Assembly: GCA_002116315.1 (NCBI GenBank)
Contig: KZ107838.1
Location: forward strand, 2,100,576 to 2,164,575
Source of the DNA: Epicoccum nigrum
Lineage: Eukaryota; Ascomycota; Dothideomycetes; Pleosporales; Didymellaceae
Direction of reading: 5' to 3'
DNA length: 64,000 nt
Part shown: positions 20,990 through 31,794 of the stretch, one piece after another
How the letters are laid out: each line of letters opens with the position of its first letter
Position numbering within the stretch: position 1 is the stretch's first letter
Translations under genes and position numbers: made by a program
The notes under the pieces: model-generated
Database searches by the model: none
What the model saw: the letters and a program-made list of their open reading frames with translations, nothing else
Told to the model about the DNA's origin: nothing

Positions 20990-21543
20990 CCCATCTTTCA
21001 ACACGACACCACGCCTCCTGACTACATTAGGTCATTTGGTTCTATCTGTGTTTTGCTGCATCTTGATGGTTTTGCGCATGGATGAAGATGGTTTCAGTGC
21101 GAGTCACAAAAGGGTATTGATCATGTACCATGAGCAAATAGAAACGGTGTACAACAAAGCAAATAGCAAGATAGTAAGTCGTAAGCACCAAACAGCAAAC
21201 AGCAAACAGTAAACGGTTTAAGACACATGGAGGCTTGCGGAATAAGTATCAAGCTTTGATGATGTTGATTGAGTTGTGATGTCTTACTTGCTACTGGTAG
21301 AAGGTCTGAGAGGTGAGGGTATCATACCTCATTCTGACCCATCATGGTAGCACCCAAACGCCCGATATATGCCAATGTCCCTGTTGTTCCCGCCAATCCT
21401 GTCCCTAGTGGTATTCATAGAAAATCGTAGCCCCGAAAACTTGCGCGAACGACGGACCATTCAAACGCTGTCCAAGGGTTCTGTTGCAGCCGGGATGCAT
21501 TGCGCGATCACTTGGCTTGCTGAAGTTTTTGCTGGAGATGCAT
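20990..21543. other. Intergenic with short AGCAAACAGCAAACAGTAAAC repeats
   Basis: The only structure is a short AGCAAAC/AGTAAAC tandem at about 21181-21216. No gene is supported. Confidence 0.5.
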
Positions 21544-21798
21544 TTAAGCAAACTCAAAACGCTCGTTGCAGTGCGACATCTCACGGAAGCAGTGAGGGCA
21601 GAGGTTAATACCCTGTGCGGTCAAAGCGGCAGAAGCTGCGTGGAGAGTCTCGGGAGTCGACTGAGTGGGGATGGTCGAAGCAGGGGTAGGTGCTGAAGAT
21701 GGGCCCGCGGGGGTGGAGGAGATGGAGTCTACAGTGGATGATTAGAATGAATCTGGAGAATGCTTGGTAAGGTACGACTTACCCTTAAAGGCAGGCAT
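21544..21798 (-). CDS. 66-aa Cys-rich small protein, spliced
   Basis: Exon 1 (21783-21798) encodes MPAFK. A 54-bp intron (21729-21782, GTAAGT...TGTAG) follows, then exon 2 (21544-21728). The protein is 66 aa. Residues 6-32 are Ser/Thr/Pro-rich, and residues 33-46 look helical (ETLHAASAALTAQG). The C-terminus has INLCPHCFREMSHCNERFEFA, with a CPHC pair and a following HC that could bind a metal. There is no signal peptide. A TATAAGTACAA element about 120 bp upstream could be its TATA box. I do not recognise the family. The clean splice sites, Met context and biased composition argue for a real gene, and no function can be inferred. Confidence 0.6.
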
Positions 21799-22695
21799 GG
21801 TGATATTATTGGTGGTGATTGGGGTAGAGGTTTTGTAAACTGTACTGTCGATGGTTCAAGGACTGATCTTGCTTGGTGTGGAGTGATGGATCTCTGCAGG
21901 AGGCCCGAATATTGTACTTATACAGATTCTCGCCTCCCTTGCCCTCTATGATACAACGAAAGTGTCACACTTGGCGACAAACCTTTGTGCAGAATTCATT
22001 CCGGCTTGTCCCTAGCTCTGGTCGAACGACATGACGATGATGGTGGAATGTTCGTGGCGCCGTTGCCTCAAACGCTAAGTGGGGTGATGTTAACGTGTAG
22101 GCCCCATTATTACCCGCAAGCGCTCAAGGATTTTCAGGCCCGGAACTCTCGAGCTCTTTTGAAAACCGAGCGATGCGCTCGATGTTTTTCGACCCAACCG
22201 AGATCAAGTCAAGTCCTAGAATCGACAAAATTTTGTGCCGTCCCAACGTGTTCAGGGTAAAATGATTGGGTACGGCGAAGGCCGGCATGTTCAGCCGCAT
22301 CTGCATTGAGGCTGAATTTCGTCAATCCCACGCTAAGCAGCCTTGCCATGTGTTTTCTCATGCGATGACGAAGCCGTTCTTTCAACACAACGCTGGCATC
22401 AGGTTTTTGCACCCGATGCACTGACTACTCCACAATCTGTTTCGAGTGGTCAGTCGTCATAATCATTGAGCATTTGCTAGGAGCTCTAACCTCCGTCTAC
22501 GCTTTTCCGGGGGCGTTGTCACATGCTTCCGACGGTTTGATCTGAGCGGTGAGAACTGTGAACGTTGAGCGTCGTCCAGACGCCTGAATTATTCATAGCT
22601 CCGGTTACGCGATAGACTGGCTTCTCTAGGTGAGACAGTGGCTCGCCAACGTACGGACAACTACTTTGATGTCGTGTTGATTTTAGTGCCACATC
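21799..22695. other. Intergenic, no feature seen
   Basis: This holds the presumed promoter of the small Cys-rich gene (TATAAGTA at about 21915-21922 on the minus strand) and otherwise no recognisable feature. Confidence 0.45.
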
Positions 22696-23304
22696 TTATT
22701 CCCAGACGATTGTGCGGTGGAAGCTAATTTTGCACGATGCAGAGGTAGCGTCAATAATCTTCTTCTTCATAATGGTTTCGTCGATGGTAGCTGTTGATAT
22801 GTGGTCCTCTTCTGAGCCCCAAGGTGGCACTCGCAACTGCCAATGAACTTCGATTTCGTTGAGATTCTCGAACCATAACAGCGTTTCTAGCCAAACTCTT
22901 GACAAGACCATACTGGGCGGCGTGTATGAACACAACTTCATTCGACGGACCTGGGCCAATTGGACGAGGGTGCCCTCTATCAGGGTACGTGGAGGATACC
23001 TCTCTCCAATAAGGAGTGCATTGAGGCCGTAAGGCAGAAGTTTTGTTTCGGCATGAATCTGGCGGCAAGTGTACAGCAGGCTGAGCGCATTGGACGACCT
23101 GTCCGCAGAACGCGCTGGCTGGTGTCCCATAACTTCAAAAGGGTCCACAGTGGCCGGCCAGATTCCATATTCCAGTCTGTCTTTACGCTGAGGGTCTGGT
23201 CGTACTGCAATGAGCCAGCCTTCGAGAACACATTCATATATTTGATTTCTAATCTCAGCTGGAAGAGACAGGAATGACAAAGCGTCCGGTAGTGATGGCC
23301 GCAT
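22696..23304 (-). CDS. 2EXR/F-box-like domain protein
   Basis: Starting at Met 23304 (MRPSLPDALSFLSLP) the protein is 202 aa. An upstream in-frame Met at 23400 is less likely. It shows the two conserved blocks of the fungal 2EXR family: FLSLPAEIRNQIYECVLEG near the N-terminus, and ALSLLYTCRQIHAETKLLPY about 70 residues later. The C-terminus ends in an ordinary charged stretch. These proteins are abundant and fast-evolving in Pezizomycotina, and their biochemical role is not established. A second, less intact member lies 2 kb away at 20316-20989, so this may be a small local expansion. Confidence 0.7.
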   Translation of the reverse strand: MRPSLPDALSFLSLPAEIRNQIYECVLEGWLIAVRPDPQRKDRLEYGIWPATVDPFEVMGHQPARSADRSSNALSLLYTCRQIHAETKLLPYGLNALLIGERYPPRTLIEGTLVQLAQVRRMKLCSYTPPSMVLSRVWLETLLWFENLNEIEVHWQLRVPPWGSEEDHISTATIDETIMKKKIIDATSASCKISFHRTIVWE

Positions 23305-23872
23305 TGTAGGGCTGTGGCGAGGCTTCCAGAATCCTTGTACGCAGAGATGCGGTGCAACCACACCAGTACGAACGATATTGCAAGCACAGACGGTATTCAA
23401 AACCTCCGTCGTGTATCAAGCTCTTCAGTCGATCTGCAGGTGAAGATGGTAGCAAGAGATGTATGAGAACAAAATTGTCGAACATGCACAGTATACCCGC
23501 ATCCGGTTCTGTTGTCATTGTATCGTCACTGCCATTCCCGTCTCGCTAACACGTCTGGCGTATTGGTGACGCTATCTGGATATTTCCAAAACAATGCGAC
23601 AAATCCAATGTTCCTTTGCGATGTTTATTCGTTATGGCGCACGACAGGCGTTGTACAGTAGAAGACAGGGTTCATGGCACCCATGTAAAGCTGAAGTTGG
23701 AGGCGCGGGATTACCGCAGGTGGGGCAATTCATGGAGGACGCGACGCGTAACTACCCCTCCCCCACGATGCAGGGCCATACCTCGGCATCATCGCAGAAC
23801 TCATAGAACATCCCAGCATGAGCAATTGTGATCGTTAGTTTGAAGAATCTCTGGTCAGAATTATCACACAAT
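23305..23872. other. Intergenic, no feature seen
   Basis: 568 bp between two divergent starts. No gene or RNA is visible. Confidence 0.5.
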
Positions 23873-25331
23873 ATGGCTCTACCAGATCACTCCCGGGGTC
23901 CTAGCTGTGACAGCTCGGCTATGGGCATGTATCGAGCTTCGCCCGCAAGACTAATGCTATATGGAAATGGTCAGGCCTTCTTATCGCATACATGAATGCA
24001 ACTGATGTTAATTCCAGGCACAACTAGTCAACTTAGAGATGTCATAACCCAGCTGGGTGTCACAAAAGCCTTTGTCGTTACTGGCCGATCACTCTACGAG
24101 AAGACTCCCGTTATCAAGAATGTAGAAAAGCTGCTCGGTGACATGCACGGAGGGACTTTCTATAAGATCGGACAGCATGCGTAGGTTTGGTCGCACGAAA
24201 ACGATTATCGAAGCTGATCAAGTGCAGGCCAATTCAGCTCATTCGGGAAGCGACTGAGTTGATGTCAAAGTCAGGGTGCGACGTACTTGTCTCTGTTGGG
24301 GGTGGCTCTCCTATCGATTCAGCGAAGGCTATCGCTCACAATATTCACGAGGAGACCGGTAGATGGGTGCCCAGTATTGCTTTACCGACTACACTATCGG
24401 TGGCCGAGACCACACAGAACGCTGGATTTACAACTGACGAAGGGCACAAAATAGCAGTAAGCGACCCTGAACAGGTACCGAAAGGTGAGTGCTACTATCT
24501 TATTGATACGGCCGACAACTGATTATGGATCCTCAATGAAGCTGTCATCTACGACGGTGAGAATGCGGTTCACACGCCCATGAACTTGTGGTTAAGCACA
24601 GGAGTAGGCTATCCGTTTCTCTTAACGCACTCTTAGCAATACTGATAGTGTTATAGATGCGAGCACTTGACCATGCCGTCGAGCTCATGTACCATCCTCT
24701 TGCATCTGAAATCCCCACGAAGCGATTGTGTCTTGAGGCGATCAAAGACCTCTTCACATACCTCCCACAGTCCAAAGCTAACCCCAACAATGCCGAGATC
24801 CGCACGAAACTTTTTCTCGCATGCTATGCCTCTCTGTTCCCATTCCTATTCATTGGCGGAGTTGGCTTGAGCCACAGCATTGGGCATGCAATTGGAGCCA
24901 CATACGCCATTCCGCACGGCATCACCAGCTGTCTGAGTCTTGCTCCAGTTGTTCGCCTCAAGGCCAGCAACCCTGACGAAGCAAAGCAAATCGCGCGAAT
25001 CATCCCATACATCGGCAAGCAGAGTACCAAAGATGATAGTAAAGATGCACAAGTCGTGGCGGATGCAATTGCTAATTTAGTCGATGAGCTTGGCTTGAAG
25101 ACAACATTGACGGATGTATGTGTTCTTCATGCGTACATGTCGAAGGGGCTGACAGATCATAGTACAACGTGCCCACTGGCGAGGAAGAAGAGAATGCTAT
25201 TGCGTCACGAGCTCTTCATAGTAACAAGGATCACAAGGACTCTGCCAACCGTAAGATATAACCATCGCATTTGTGATCGTTCTGCTTACATCTCTGTCAC
25301 AGTGAAACAGATTATTCGAAACTTATACTAA
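23873..25331 (+). CDS. Iron-containing alcohol dehydrogenase family protein
   Basis: The gene is cut into seven exons that only make sense once spliced: 23873-23969, 24018-24180, 24228-24484, 24542-24603, 24657-25115, 25163-25250 and 25303-25331. Phases agree at all six junctions and the sum is 1155 nt, or 384 aa, the usual length. Landmarks are KAFVVTGRSLYEK, the NAD(P)-binding loop SVGGGSPIDSAKAIAH, ALPTTLSVAETT and the metal-site stretch GLSHSIGHAIGATYAIPHGI. The tail contains YNVPTGEEEENAIA. Members reduce or oxidise alcohols, and maleylacetate reductases belong to the same branch. The physiological substrate is not evident. It looks intact, with 47-57-bp introns. Confidence 0.88.
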
Positions 25332-25861
25332 AAGCATCTTGATCACCCAACTCCCAAGTAGCCACGACACATACAAGCGCGAATTCAAGCATGATCAGTA
25401 CGAACACTTCTGAGGCCTGGAAAATATATCCTTTATCCGCACCAAACAGCTTCCCCCGACATTCCTTTTGACCAATCATAGCTTTGCGCCGGTACGTTTC
25501 CGAGCGCGTGGCGGCTAAGTTCTTATCCACACCAAGCGTCAACCTTTTCCGACTCCCCGGCGTCGGCACGGCAAGTGCATCGGTGGTCCAGAAGCAGTTA
25601 GCAACATGATGCACTCCCCGGTAGCTCTTGTGGGGAGCTCCAGATCGCGAAACAAAAAGATGGAATTGCCCACGTCGCGTTGCGTCTGTAGTTATACCCT
25701 TTTCCGCAGTCTGTCGTGGAGCTCAGCTTGTGTCTTGTGTTCTATCAGGTCTCGCAATTCCTTTTCAAGCTATAGAAACGTCAGGATTGGCGCAGTTTTA
25801 CACGGTCCGACACCATAGACAGCTTGTAGCACTTGCTGGACAGCTTCCCACAAACCTCACG
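25332..25861. other. Intergenic, probable SCOT promoter
   Basis: 530 bp. A frame runs through the end of it into the SCOT gene, but it lacks a presequence-like start, so the Met at 25862 is preferred. I found no other feature. Confidence 0.5.
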
Positions 25862-27449
25862 ATGCAGCGCACATTCCACTTCGCAGGCCGCCGCAATGGT
25901 AAGGTCATGCGATTCTTCTCTACCACATCCGCACGCCCCGCGATCAACAAGATCTTTCCCTCTGCACAAGAAGCCATCAAGGACATGAAATCTGACTCAA
26001 CACTACTCGTCGGTGGATTTGGCTTCTCTGGCGTACCCAACACGCTCATCAACGAGCTGCGCGACCGCAAAGACATCCAGAACCTGAGGGTGGTCAGCAA
26101 CAACGCTGGTATGCCCGGCGTTGGCCTCGGCCAGCTCCTGGAGACAAAACAGATCGGTACCATGGTCGCCAGTTACATAGGTGACAACAAGGTCTTCGAG
26201 CAGATGTACCTCAAGGGCGAGCTCAGCTTAGAATTGACGCCTCAGGGGACCATCGCTGAGAAGTGCGCTGCTGGCGCTGCTGGTGTCCCTGCTTTCTACA
26301 CACCAGCCGCCTATGGCACAATCGGTACGTCTGAAAGTGCATGAGCTCAAGTCTCGAGGTCCACTAACATCTGCCCCAGTCCAAACCGGCGAGATCCCCA
26401 TCCGCTACAACCCCGACGGCACCGTCGCTCTGAAGGCGCCTCCCAAAGAGACCCGCGATTTCAACGGCAAATCCTACGTGCTGGAGGAGTCCATCTTCGG
26501 CGACTACGCCTTCGTCAAAGTGGCCAAGGCAGACCGCCTGGGCAACTGCCAGTTCCGCAAGGCGCAGAACAACTTCAATGAAGCCATGGGCAAAAACGCA
26601 AAGATCACTATTGTGGAGGCCGACGAGATCGTCGAGGACGGCCAGATCGCACCCGAGGACATCCACCTGCAGGGCATCTACGTCAAGCGCGTGATCAAGA
26701 GCACCGAGGGGAAGCAGATCGAGCGCACCGTGTTCTACAAGTCGCCCGAGGAGCAGAAGGCCGCCATCGCTTCAGGGTCGTCCGAGGCAGCGCAGAAGCG
26801 CGAGCGTATCATCAAGCGCGCCGCCCAGGAGCTCAAGGACGGCATGTACGTCAACCTGGGCATCGGGATGCCTCTCGCCGCGCCTGCATTCCTGCCAGAA
26901 GGCACGGAGATTATCCTCGAGTCTGAGAACGGCATCCTGGGCATGGGCCGGTACCCTAAGCCCGGTGAGGAGGACCCAGATCTGATCAACGCAGGCAAGG
27001 AGACTGTCACGCTCAACAGCGGTGCCTCCGTCTTCGGCAGCCACGAGAGCTTCGGCATGATCCGGGCTGGGCGCATCGATGTCGCCATGCTGGGAGCCAT
27101 GCAGGTTAACCAGTTTGGCGACCTCGCGAACTTCATGCTGCCTGGCAAGGTCAAGGGCATTGGTGGCGCTATGGACCTTGTTGCCAACCCGGAGCAGACA
27201 AAGGTCATTGTGACTATGGAGCACGTTGATAAGAAGGGCAACCCTAAGATCCTCAACCAGTGCACATTCCCGCTCACGGGGCCCAAGTGCGTGTCCACTA
27301 TCATCACGGACCTGGCGGTGTTCGATGTAGATCGTGTTGAGGGGTTGACGCTACGCGAGCACGCCAAGGGTGTTACGGTGGACGAGATCAAGGCCAAGAC
27401 TGAGGCGCCGTTCAAGGTTGCGAAGGACCTTAAGGAGATGGATATTTGA
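25862..27449 (+). CDS. Succinyl-CoA:3-ketoacid CoA-transferase, mitochondrial
   Basis: This enzyme transfers CoA from succinyl-CoA to acetoacetate, or to related acids in fungi, in the mitochondrial matrix. The 510-aa protein fuses the alpha and beta halves found separately in bacteria. The N-terminus is a targeting sequence (MQRTFHFAGRRNGKVMRFFS). The alpha half has LLVGGFGFSGVPNTLI and NNAGMPGVGLGQLL. The beta half has YVNLGIGMPLAAPAFLPEG, then LESENGILGMG with the catalytic Glu near residue 337, then GASVFGSHESFGMIRAGRID. One 55-bp intron (26325-26379, GTACGT...CCCAG) splits a Val codon. The 3' part is very GC-rich and codon-biased, which suggests good expression. Confidence 0.95.
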
Positions 27450-27682
27450 AAGGAATGTAAAAGGGAAGCATATTGTTGTCATGACTAGCATTGGCGTTCC
27501 GGACTATGAATCAACTTAGCTATTCGCATTTCGCTGGCAATTCAACAGCGTAACATCATCCTACACTTCTCTGGCCCTTGATAATTCCTCGATGAAGATC
27601 CATCCACCGTGCCAGCTCTGAGCAGTCCTTACGGTCGTGCTTTACAGAGGCCAGGAAGTTTGTCTCATATCGTTGATACTCT

Positions 27683-29503
27683 TCACAGATATATCTCCCT
27701 CAGCTTATCGACAAGCACGTCGATAGCGATGCCGGTGTACTTGACGATAGGAGCAGCAGTCACCCAGAACATGGTAGCTGGGATCATGCCAATTGCAGTG
27801 ACGAAGGGCGGGTGCTGCGGGTAACGGATGAGCTGCTTTTGAAGATCATCAACTGCTGAGACTGCCTCAGCTTCGCGTTGATCGACAAGGTTCTTGAGAT
27901 CAGCCAGCTTTTGCTCTTTCATCTTGTAAGGTCCTTCCTTGTGAACGTCCGCTACATCTTCACTGGCTCCAGGACACACCAGCTCTTGCATGTCATTCAG
28001 AGCAGATGTTTTAGGCATCGCGTTCCTATCTGAGGGCAGAGACTGTGACTCGTTATGGTTGGGTGAGTCTGCCAGGTGTTCCACAGCAGCTTTTGCCTCG
28101 TTGTCGGTATCTTCCTTTGCCTTCTTGTCCGCCTCTTCCTGAAGACGAAACTTCTCCCGGAACTGCCCAACAGGGTCGGCCTTCTGCTCGCTGGCTGACT
28201 TGACAGGCGCCTCCTCAGCACGGGTAGCATCCGAGCCACTAGGGACATGGGGAGGAGGTGTGGTAGTGGCCGCAATAGCGAGCTCGGTGACCTCTGCGAT
28301 CTCTTCAGGTAGAGCAGTGGTACGACGATGCCTTATGGGTGTGTTCTCGAGGCCATTGTGTTGCTTGTAATACTTCAACGTCTTCGTGAAAGGTGTATCG
28401 GGTATGTTTTGGTTGCTGACTGACGCCTTCAAATCTGTTCGCTCAGCAACAGGATACGTTGCTGTGACAGTGCTGGGCGCAGCTGGTGGCGCGTCTTCTG
28501 TTTGGAAAGACGAAGGGAGAACAGATGAGACATGCCGCTTACTCCTCGATGCATTTCTCTGCCAAATCTGATAAATGTTCGTCAGTACAGTAAAGCTGAA
28601 GTGGGTATAGGTCAAATATACCTTTCGGCGCTGGGGTCCCGTCACCTGAGGAGTGTCTTCCTTGTCCGCATCAAAACCGTCAAGTTCAGAGTCATTGAGA
28701 TTGTCAGCCTTTACGCGAGCCATATCTACGTGTGAGATAGCAAGGCCTGGTTCATCTGTCTGTTCAGACTGCTCGTAATCAATACGCTCCTCTTCAAAGC
28801 TCTTCTCTACGGAGAGACGCGTCTGCTCCCGTTGCTTGTTGTCTTCTGGCAGCAGACAAGGGTCAGTAACTCCACATTTTTGTTGCGAGAAATTAGCACG
28901 CTTGTCAGGCAAGTTCATGGCTCCTGCATAAGGAGTGCTGGGGGCGTGGCAGTCAGTCTTGTGCTGCTCTTCACTCCGCTTGGCTCGTGAAAACTTCGTA
29001 GCCCACGAGTATGAGTGATACCTCTGTCTATCTCTCTCATCATGCATCGATGCGCTGTCTTGTAGTCGGCGCTCAGCTTTGGACACCAATGGCGAGTCAA
29101 GGTCACTGAATGAAGCGAGATGGGCAGTAGTGCCTTCGCTCAGCTCCAAGCTGTCGTCATCGGCCTTGTAACCGGTGTCAGTGAATTCACCACCTCCAGC
29201 GTGTGTGGCTGTATCTTCTTGTGCAAGGTCGCCTGTCATATCAGCAGAACGCGCATCATCCTCAGCCAGCTGCTCAGCTAGCCCCGATGAGCTTGTACTC
29301 TGCACCGCAGAGCCTTCGCTAACGTCCCTCAGAATCTTCTCAAGGGTTCGGCAGTCAGCAGGCGAGAGCGTAGCGCTAGACGCGGGTGAAGGCGGTAACG
29401 GATGCAGCGCAGGAGAAGACATGTCATCTGCAGTAGAGTCTGACTTGTGATCTGCGACTGGTGTGGTGTGCGACGAGTCGGCGGGCTGGTGAAGTCGCGC
29501 CAT
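27683..29503 (-). CDS. Unrecognised acidic protein with a C-terminal membrane segment
   Basis: Met at 29503 (MARLHQPADSSH) opens a long, low-complexity, Asp/Glu/Ser-rich protein of about 606 aa if read straight through. A 54-bp stretch (28568-28621) has intron marks (GTATAT, ACTGAC, TATCAG) and keeps frame whether spliced or not. If removed, RRK joins IWQRNASRSKRH and the protein is about 588 aa. A basic cluster follows, then a charged helical region (FREKFRLQEEADKKAKEDTD) and a predicted coiled coil (KEQKLADLKNLVDQREAEAV). It ends in one hydrophobic segment (VTAIGMIPATMFWVTAAPIV) near the C-terminus, suggesting a tail-anchored protein. I do not recognise the family. Confidence 0.6.
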   Translation of the reverse strand: MARLHQPADSSHTTPVADHKSDSTADDMSSPALHPLPPSPASSATLSPADCRTLEKILRDVSEGSAVQSTSSSGLAEQLAEDDARSADMTGDLAQEDTATHAGGGEFTDTGYKADDDSLELSEGTTAHLASFSDLDSPLVSKAERRLQDSASMHDERDRQRYHSYSWATKFSRAKRSEEQHKTDCHAPSTPYAGAMNLPDKRANFSQQKCGVTDPCLLPEDNKQREQTRLSVEKSFEEERIDYEQSEQTDEPGLAISHVDMARVKADNLNDSELDGFDADKEDTPQVTGPQRRKVYLTYTHFSFTVLTNIYQIWQRNASRSKRHVSSVLPSSFQTEDAPPAAPSTVTATYPVAERTDLKASVSNQNIPDTPFTKTLKYYKQHNGLENTPIRHRRTTALPEEIAEVTELAIAATTTPPPHVPSGSDATRAEEAPVKSASEQKADPVGQFREKFRLQEEADKKAKEDTDNEAKAAVEHLADSPNHNESQSLPSDRNAMPKTSALNDMQELVCPGASEDVADVHKEGPYKMKEQKLADLKNLVDQREAEAVSAVDDLQKQLIRYPQHPPFVTAIGMIPATMFWVTAAPIVKYTGIAIDVLVDKLREIYL

Positions 29504-29693
29504 GGTGGTATAGATGGTTGTGTGTGTCTGTGTAGGGTAGGAATGGAGATGGGGCAGGTGCGAGTGAGTGAAGATATTTGACAGGCTGAAAAGGTAGGCA
29601 AACAAACAACAAACAAACAACAAAACAGCTGGCTTTCACTTTCATGACGAAATTCGGGCAACGAAAGATACTTTGAATTCCCTAAATCAATGA

Positions 29694-31229
29694 TCATCGT
29701 CCGCTACTCTGCTCTTCGGCCTTCACAACCCTGTCCTCGAATTCCTTGAGCAACCTTTCCGTAGCTTCTACGTTCAGCTTGATCGCATCCCTTGTGGTTC
29801 TCAGATGCTCAGCTTTTCTTTTCGAATCGGGATCTAGGTGCCCGCCGTCTTTCTTACCGTTCACCTCTATATGATCCCACTCTGCTAGAAGCGCATCAAC
29901 CTGTGCCAAATCGCCTCTTACCGACTCCCAACGGCCACGGATGTGCTCTGCCGTTTTTTGGGGCACGTAGGTTTTGCTCCAGTTGTTTTCGAAAGGGACA
30001 CTCTGTGTACCAGGCAAGGGATATTTTGCAATGGCGGTTGTTTCTTCGTTCCTGATTTGCGCCAGTCGTTTGCGTGCGTCGGCTTGAACGTAGGAGATTA
30101 CGGCAAGGCGGATCTGCGAGTGCAAGGCGATGCTGTTAAGGAGTTGCAATTCTCGGCGTAACAACTCCTTCTCAGACTCTTCTTCCAACAGCTGATGCAT
30201 CTTGTGCTCTTTGGGTACAAGACTCTGCCACGCGTATGCTAGCTCCTTGGCTTCAGACTCGTGAAGCTTGTTCAGATGCTCCAGATGATCTTGCACTTCC
30301 TCAGCGTTCAAGTCCGCTGGGTCCACGCGGTACTGCCGATAGCCGCGCTCATAGTCTGGCGCCGCAAGCTCTTCGTTATCAAACTCGGCTACCATCAAGG
30401 CTGGGGGGTTTGCGTGCGCTTGCTTGATGTGCTCTCTCAGGGCTGCCATCTGCGCTTCTTGGGCATGCCCAGGATCGCCAGCTATACTAACGGATGTTGT
30501 AGTACCAGAGAATCCCCCAAAGGGCTTACCCAGTATCTGCGTAGCAGTGCTCTGTCTTGTGTACAACATGAGATAGAGCCGCCCAAATCGCGAAAGCTCA
30601 GCCTTGGCCTTCTCATCCCGGGCGAGGAGCTCATACTCCGCCCTCCTGTGCATCACAAGCGCCCACTCCACGCGCTGAGCCAGGCCTGGCGGGCCAGTGG
30701 CGAAGGCGTCATCGGCTATCTTCACACCGACGGCGCATCCGACAATGGCAGCGCCCAAAATCTTTGGAACACCGCGTACGCCAGGAAAAAGCCGCGGGTT
30801 CGATGCGATCAGCAGCCCCGTCGCGCCCCCAAATAAGGCCAAATCTTCCGATGTCCATTGCTTCGTGCGCTCCCACAACTTGAACGGCCTAGGGTTGTCC
30901 ACTCCATTTCTCCTGAGCACAGCCCTATTGAGCTCTTGTCTCCCGTAGATATCGCATGCTGTACCAGATAAGTCAATCGCCCCAATGACGGAGACGGTTC
31001 TAAGGAAGGTGCCGGGGCGTGCATAGCCCAGGATGGATGCCAATGCCGTGATTCCTGTAGCGACGACGCAGGCGCGATACGGCACATATATCAAGGAGGG
31101 CTCTGCTGCGGATTGGCCCAAGCGTGGTCTGCGAGTGAGTGCATGCTGGTCCTCGCCTGTATGTTGTTAGCTACCTGCTAAGGTGCATTTCTGGCACGTC
31201 TCACCAGCAGGCACACACAAGCGTACCAT
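29694..31229 (-). CDS. Unrecognised multi-segment protein with N-terminal membrane helices and C-terminal coiled coils
   Basis: A 25-nt first exon (31205-31229, MVRLCVPA) is joined by a 48-bp intron (31157-31204, GTGAGA...TACAG) to a long exon, giving 495 aa. Without that exon the long frame has no good start. The N-terminal third carries hydrophobic segments (ACVVATGITALASILGYA, LFGGATGLLIASNP, ILGAAIVGCAVGVKIA), consistent with a membrane protein. The C-terminal half is charged and helical (HLEHLNKLHESEAKELAYAW, EEESEKELLRRELQLLNSIA), ending in Glu/Lys-rich coiled coil. No enzyme motif is seen. It lies upstream of, and in tandem with, the acidic membrane-anchored protein, 190 bp apart. The function is unknown. 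Confidence 0.65.
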
Positions 31230-31747
31230 AGTCAAATGTCGTCACTTTACGTTTGCAAAGGCAGCAATGCTTTAGGAGGCATTGCGAGTGCTCAATTCGA
31301 GGTATTGCCGCGTAGAGTTACACGGAGCTTGACGCGTTGACGTAGACGATTGGGGGAACCACCAGCTCCAGACACTAGCGCAATCGCAATGTCCATCGCG
31401 CAAGCTGGTGTGGCAAACCCAGGGCTAAAATAAAGACATCTGGAGATAGGAGATTCGTCTATGAAAGAGGGAAGAAGTACATGCTTCTTCTATCAAAGTT
31501 TTATCTCCCATACTCCATCCTACCAGCTTCGTGCAATTACTTGACAAGGCTGGTCGCAGGTTAGATACACTCACGCATGTGTGTTAAGCAGGTTCAAAAC
31601 AGAGTATCCAGCAATCTCGAACAAGGTTATTAGCTTTCTGGGTGCTGAATTGGATCCTCCCAACTGCATAAGGCCCCTGTGTCCGACACCTACCCCCGGC
31701 CCCGCAAGAGCAACGAGTCAGTAAGGGCAAGGCCATGACGTCGATAA
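31230..31747. other. Intergenic, no feature seen
   Basis: About 520 bp upstream of the tRNA-Pro gene and of the start of the membrane-protein gene. No feature was identified. Confidence 0.5.
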
Positions 31748-31754
31748 TATAAAA
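31748..31754 (+). promoter_or_regulatory. TATA element upstream of tRNA-Pro
   Basis: TATAAAA lies 41 bp before the tRNA 5' end. Upstream TATA boxes help TFIIIB placement at tRNA genes in some fungi. It matters here because the internal A box is interrupted. Confidence 0.5.
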
Positions 31755-31794
31755 GCACCGCATCAACATTCCTCCATCAAAGCTTCAATAGCAA

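Noticed and set aside
23873..25331. Fragmented Fe-ADH frames that first looked like a pseudogene
   Set aside because: Six consensus introns join seven exons in perfect phase to a normal 384-aa protein, so it is intact.
28568..28621. 54-nt in-frame segment in the acidic membrane-anchored protein as coding sequence
   Set aside because: Not settled: it has good intron marks (GTATAT, ACTGAC, TATCAG), so I treat it as a likely intron and not as evidence for a domain.
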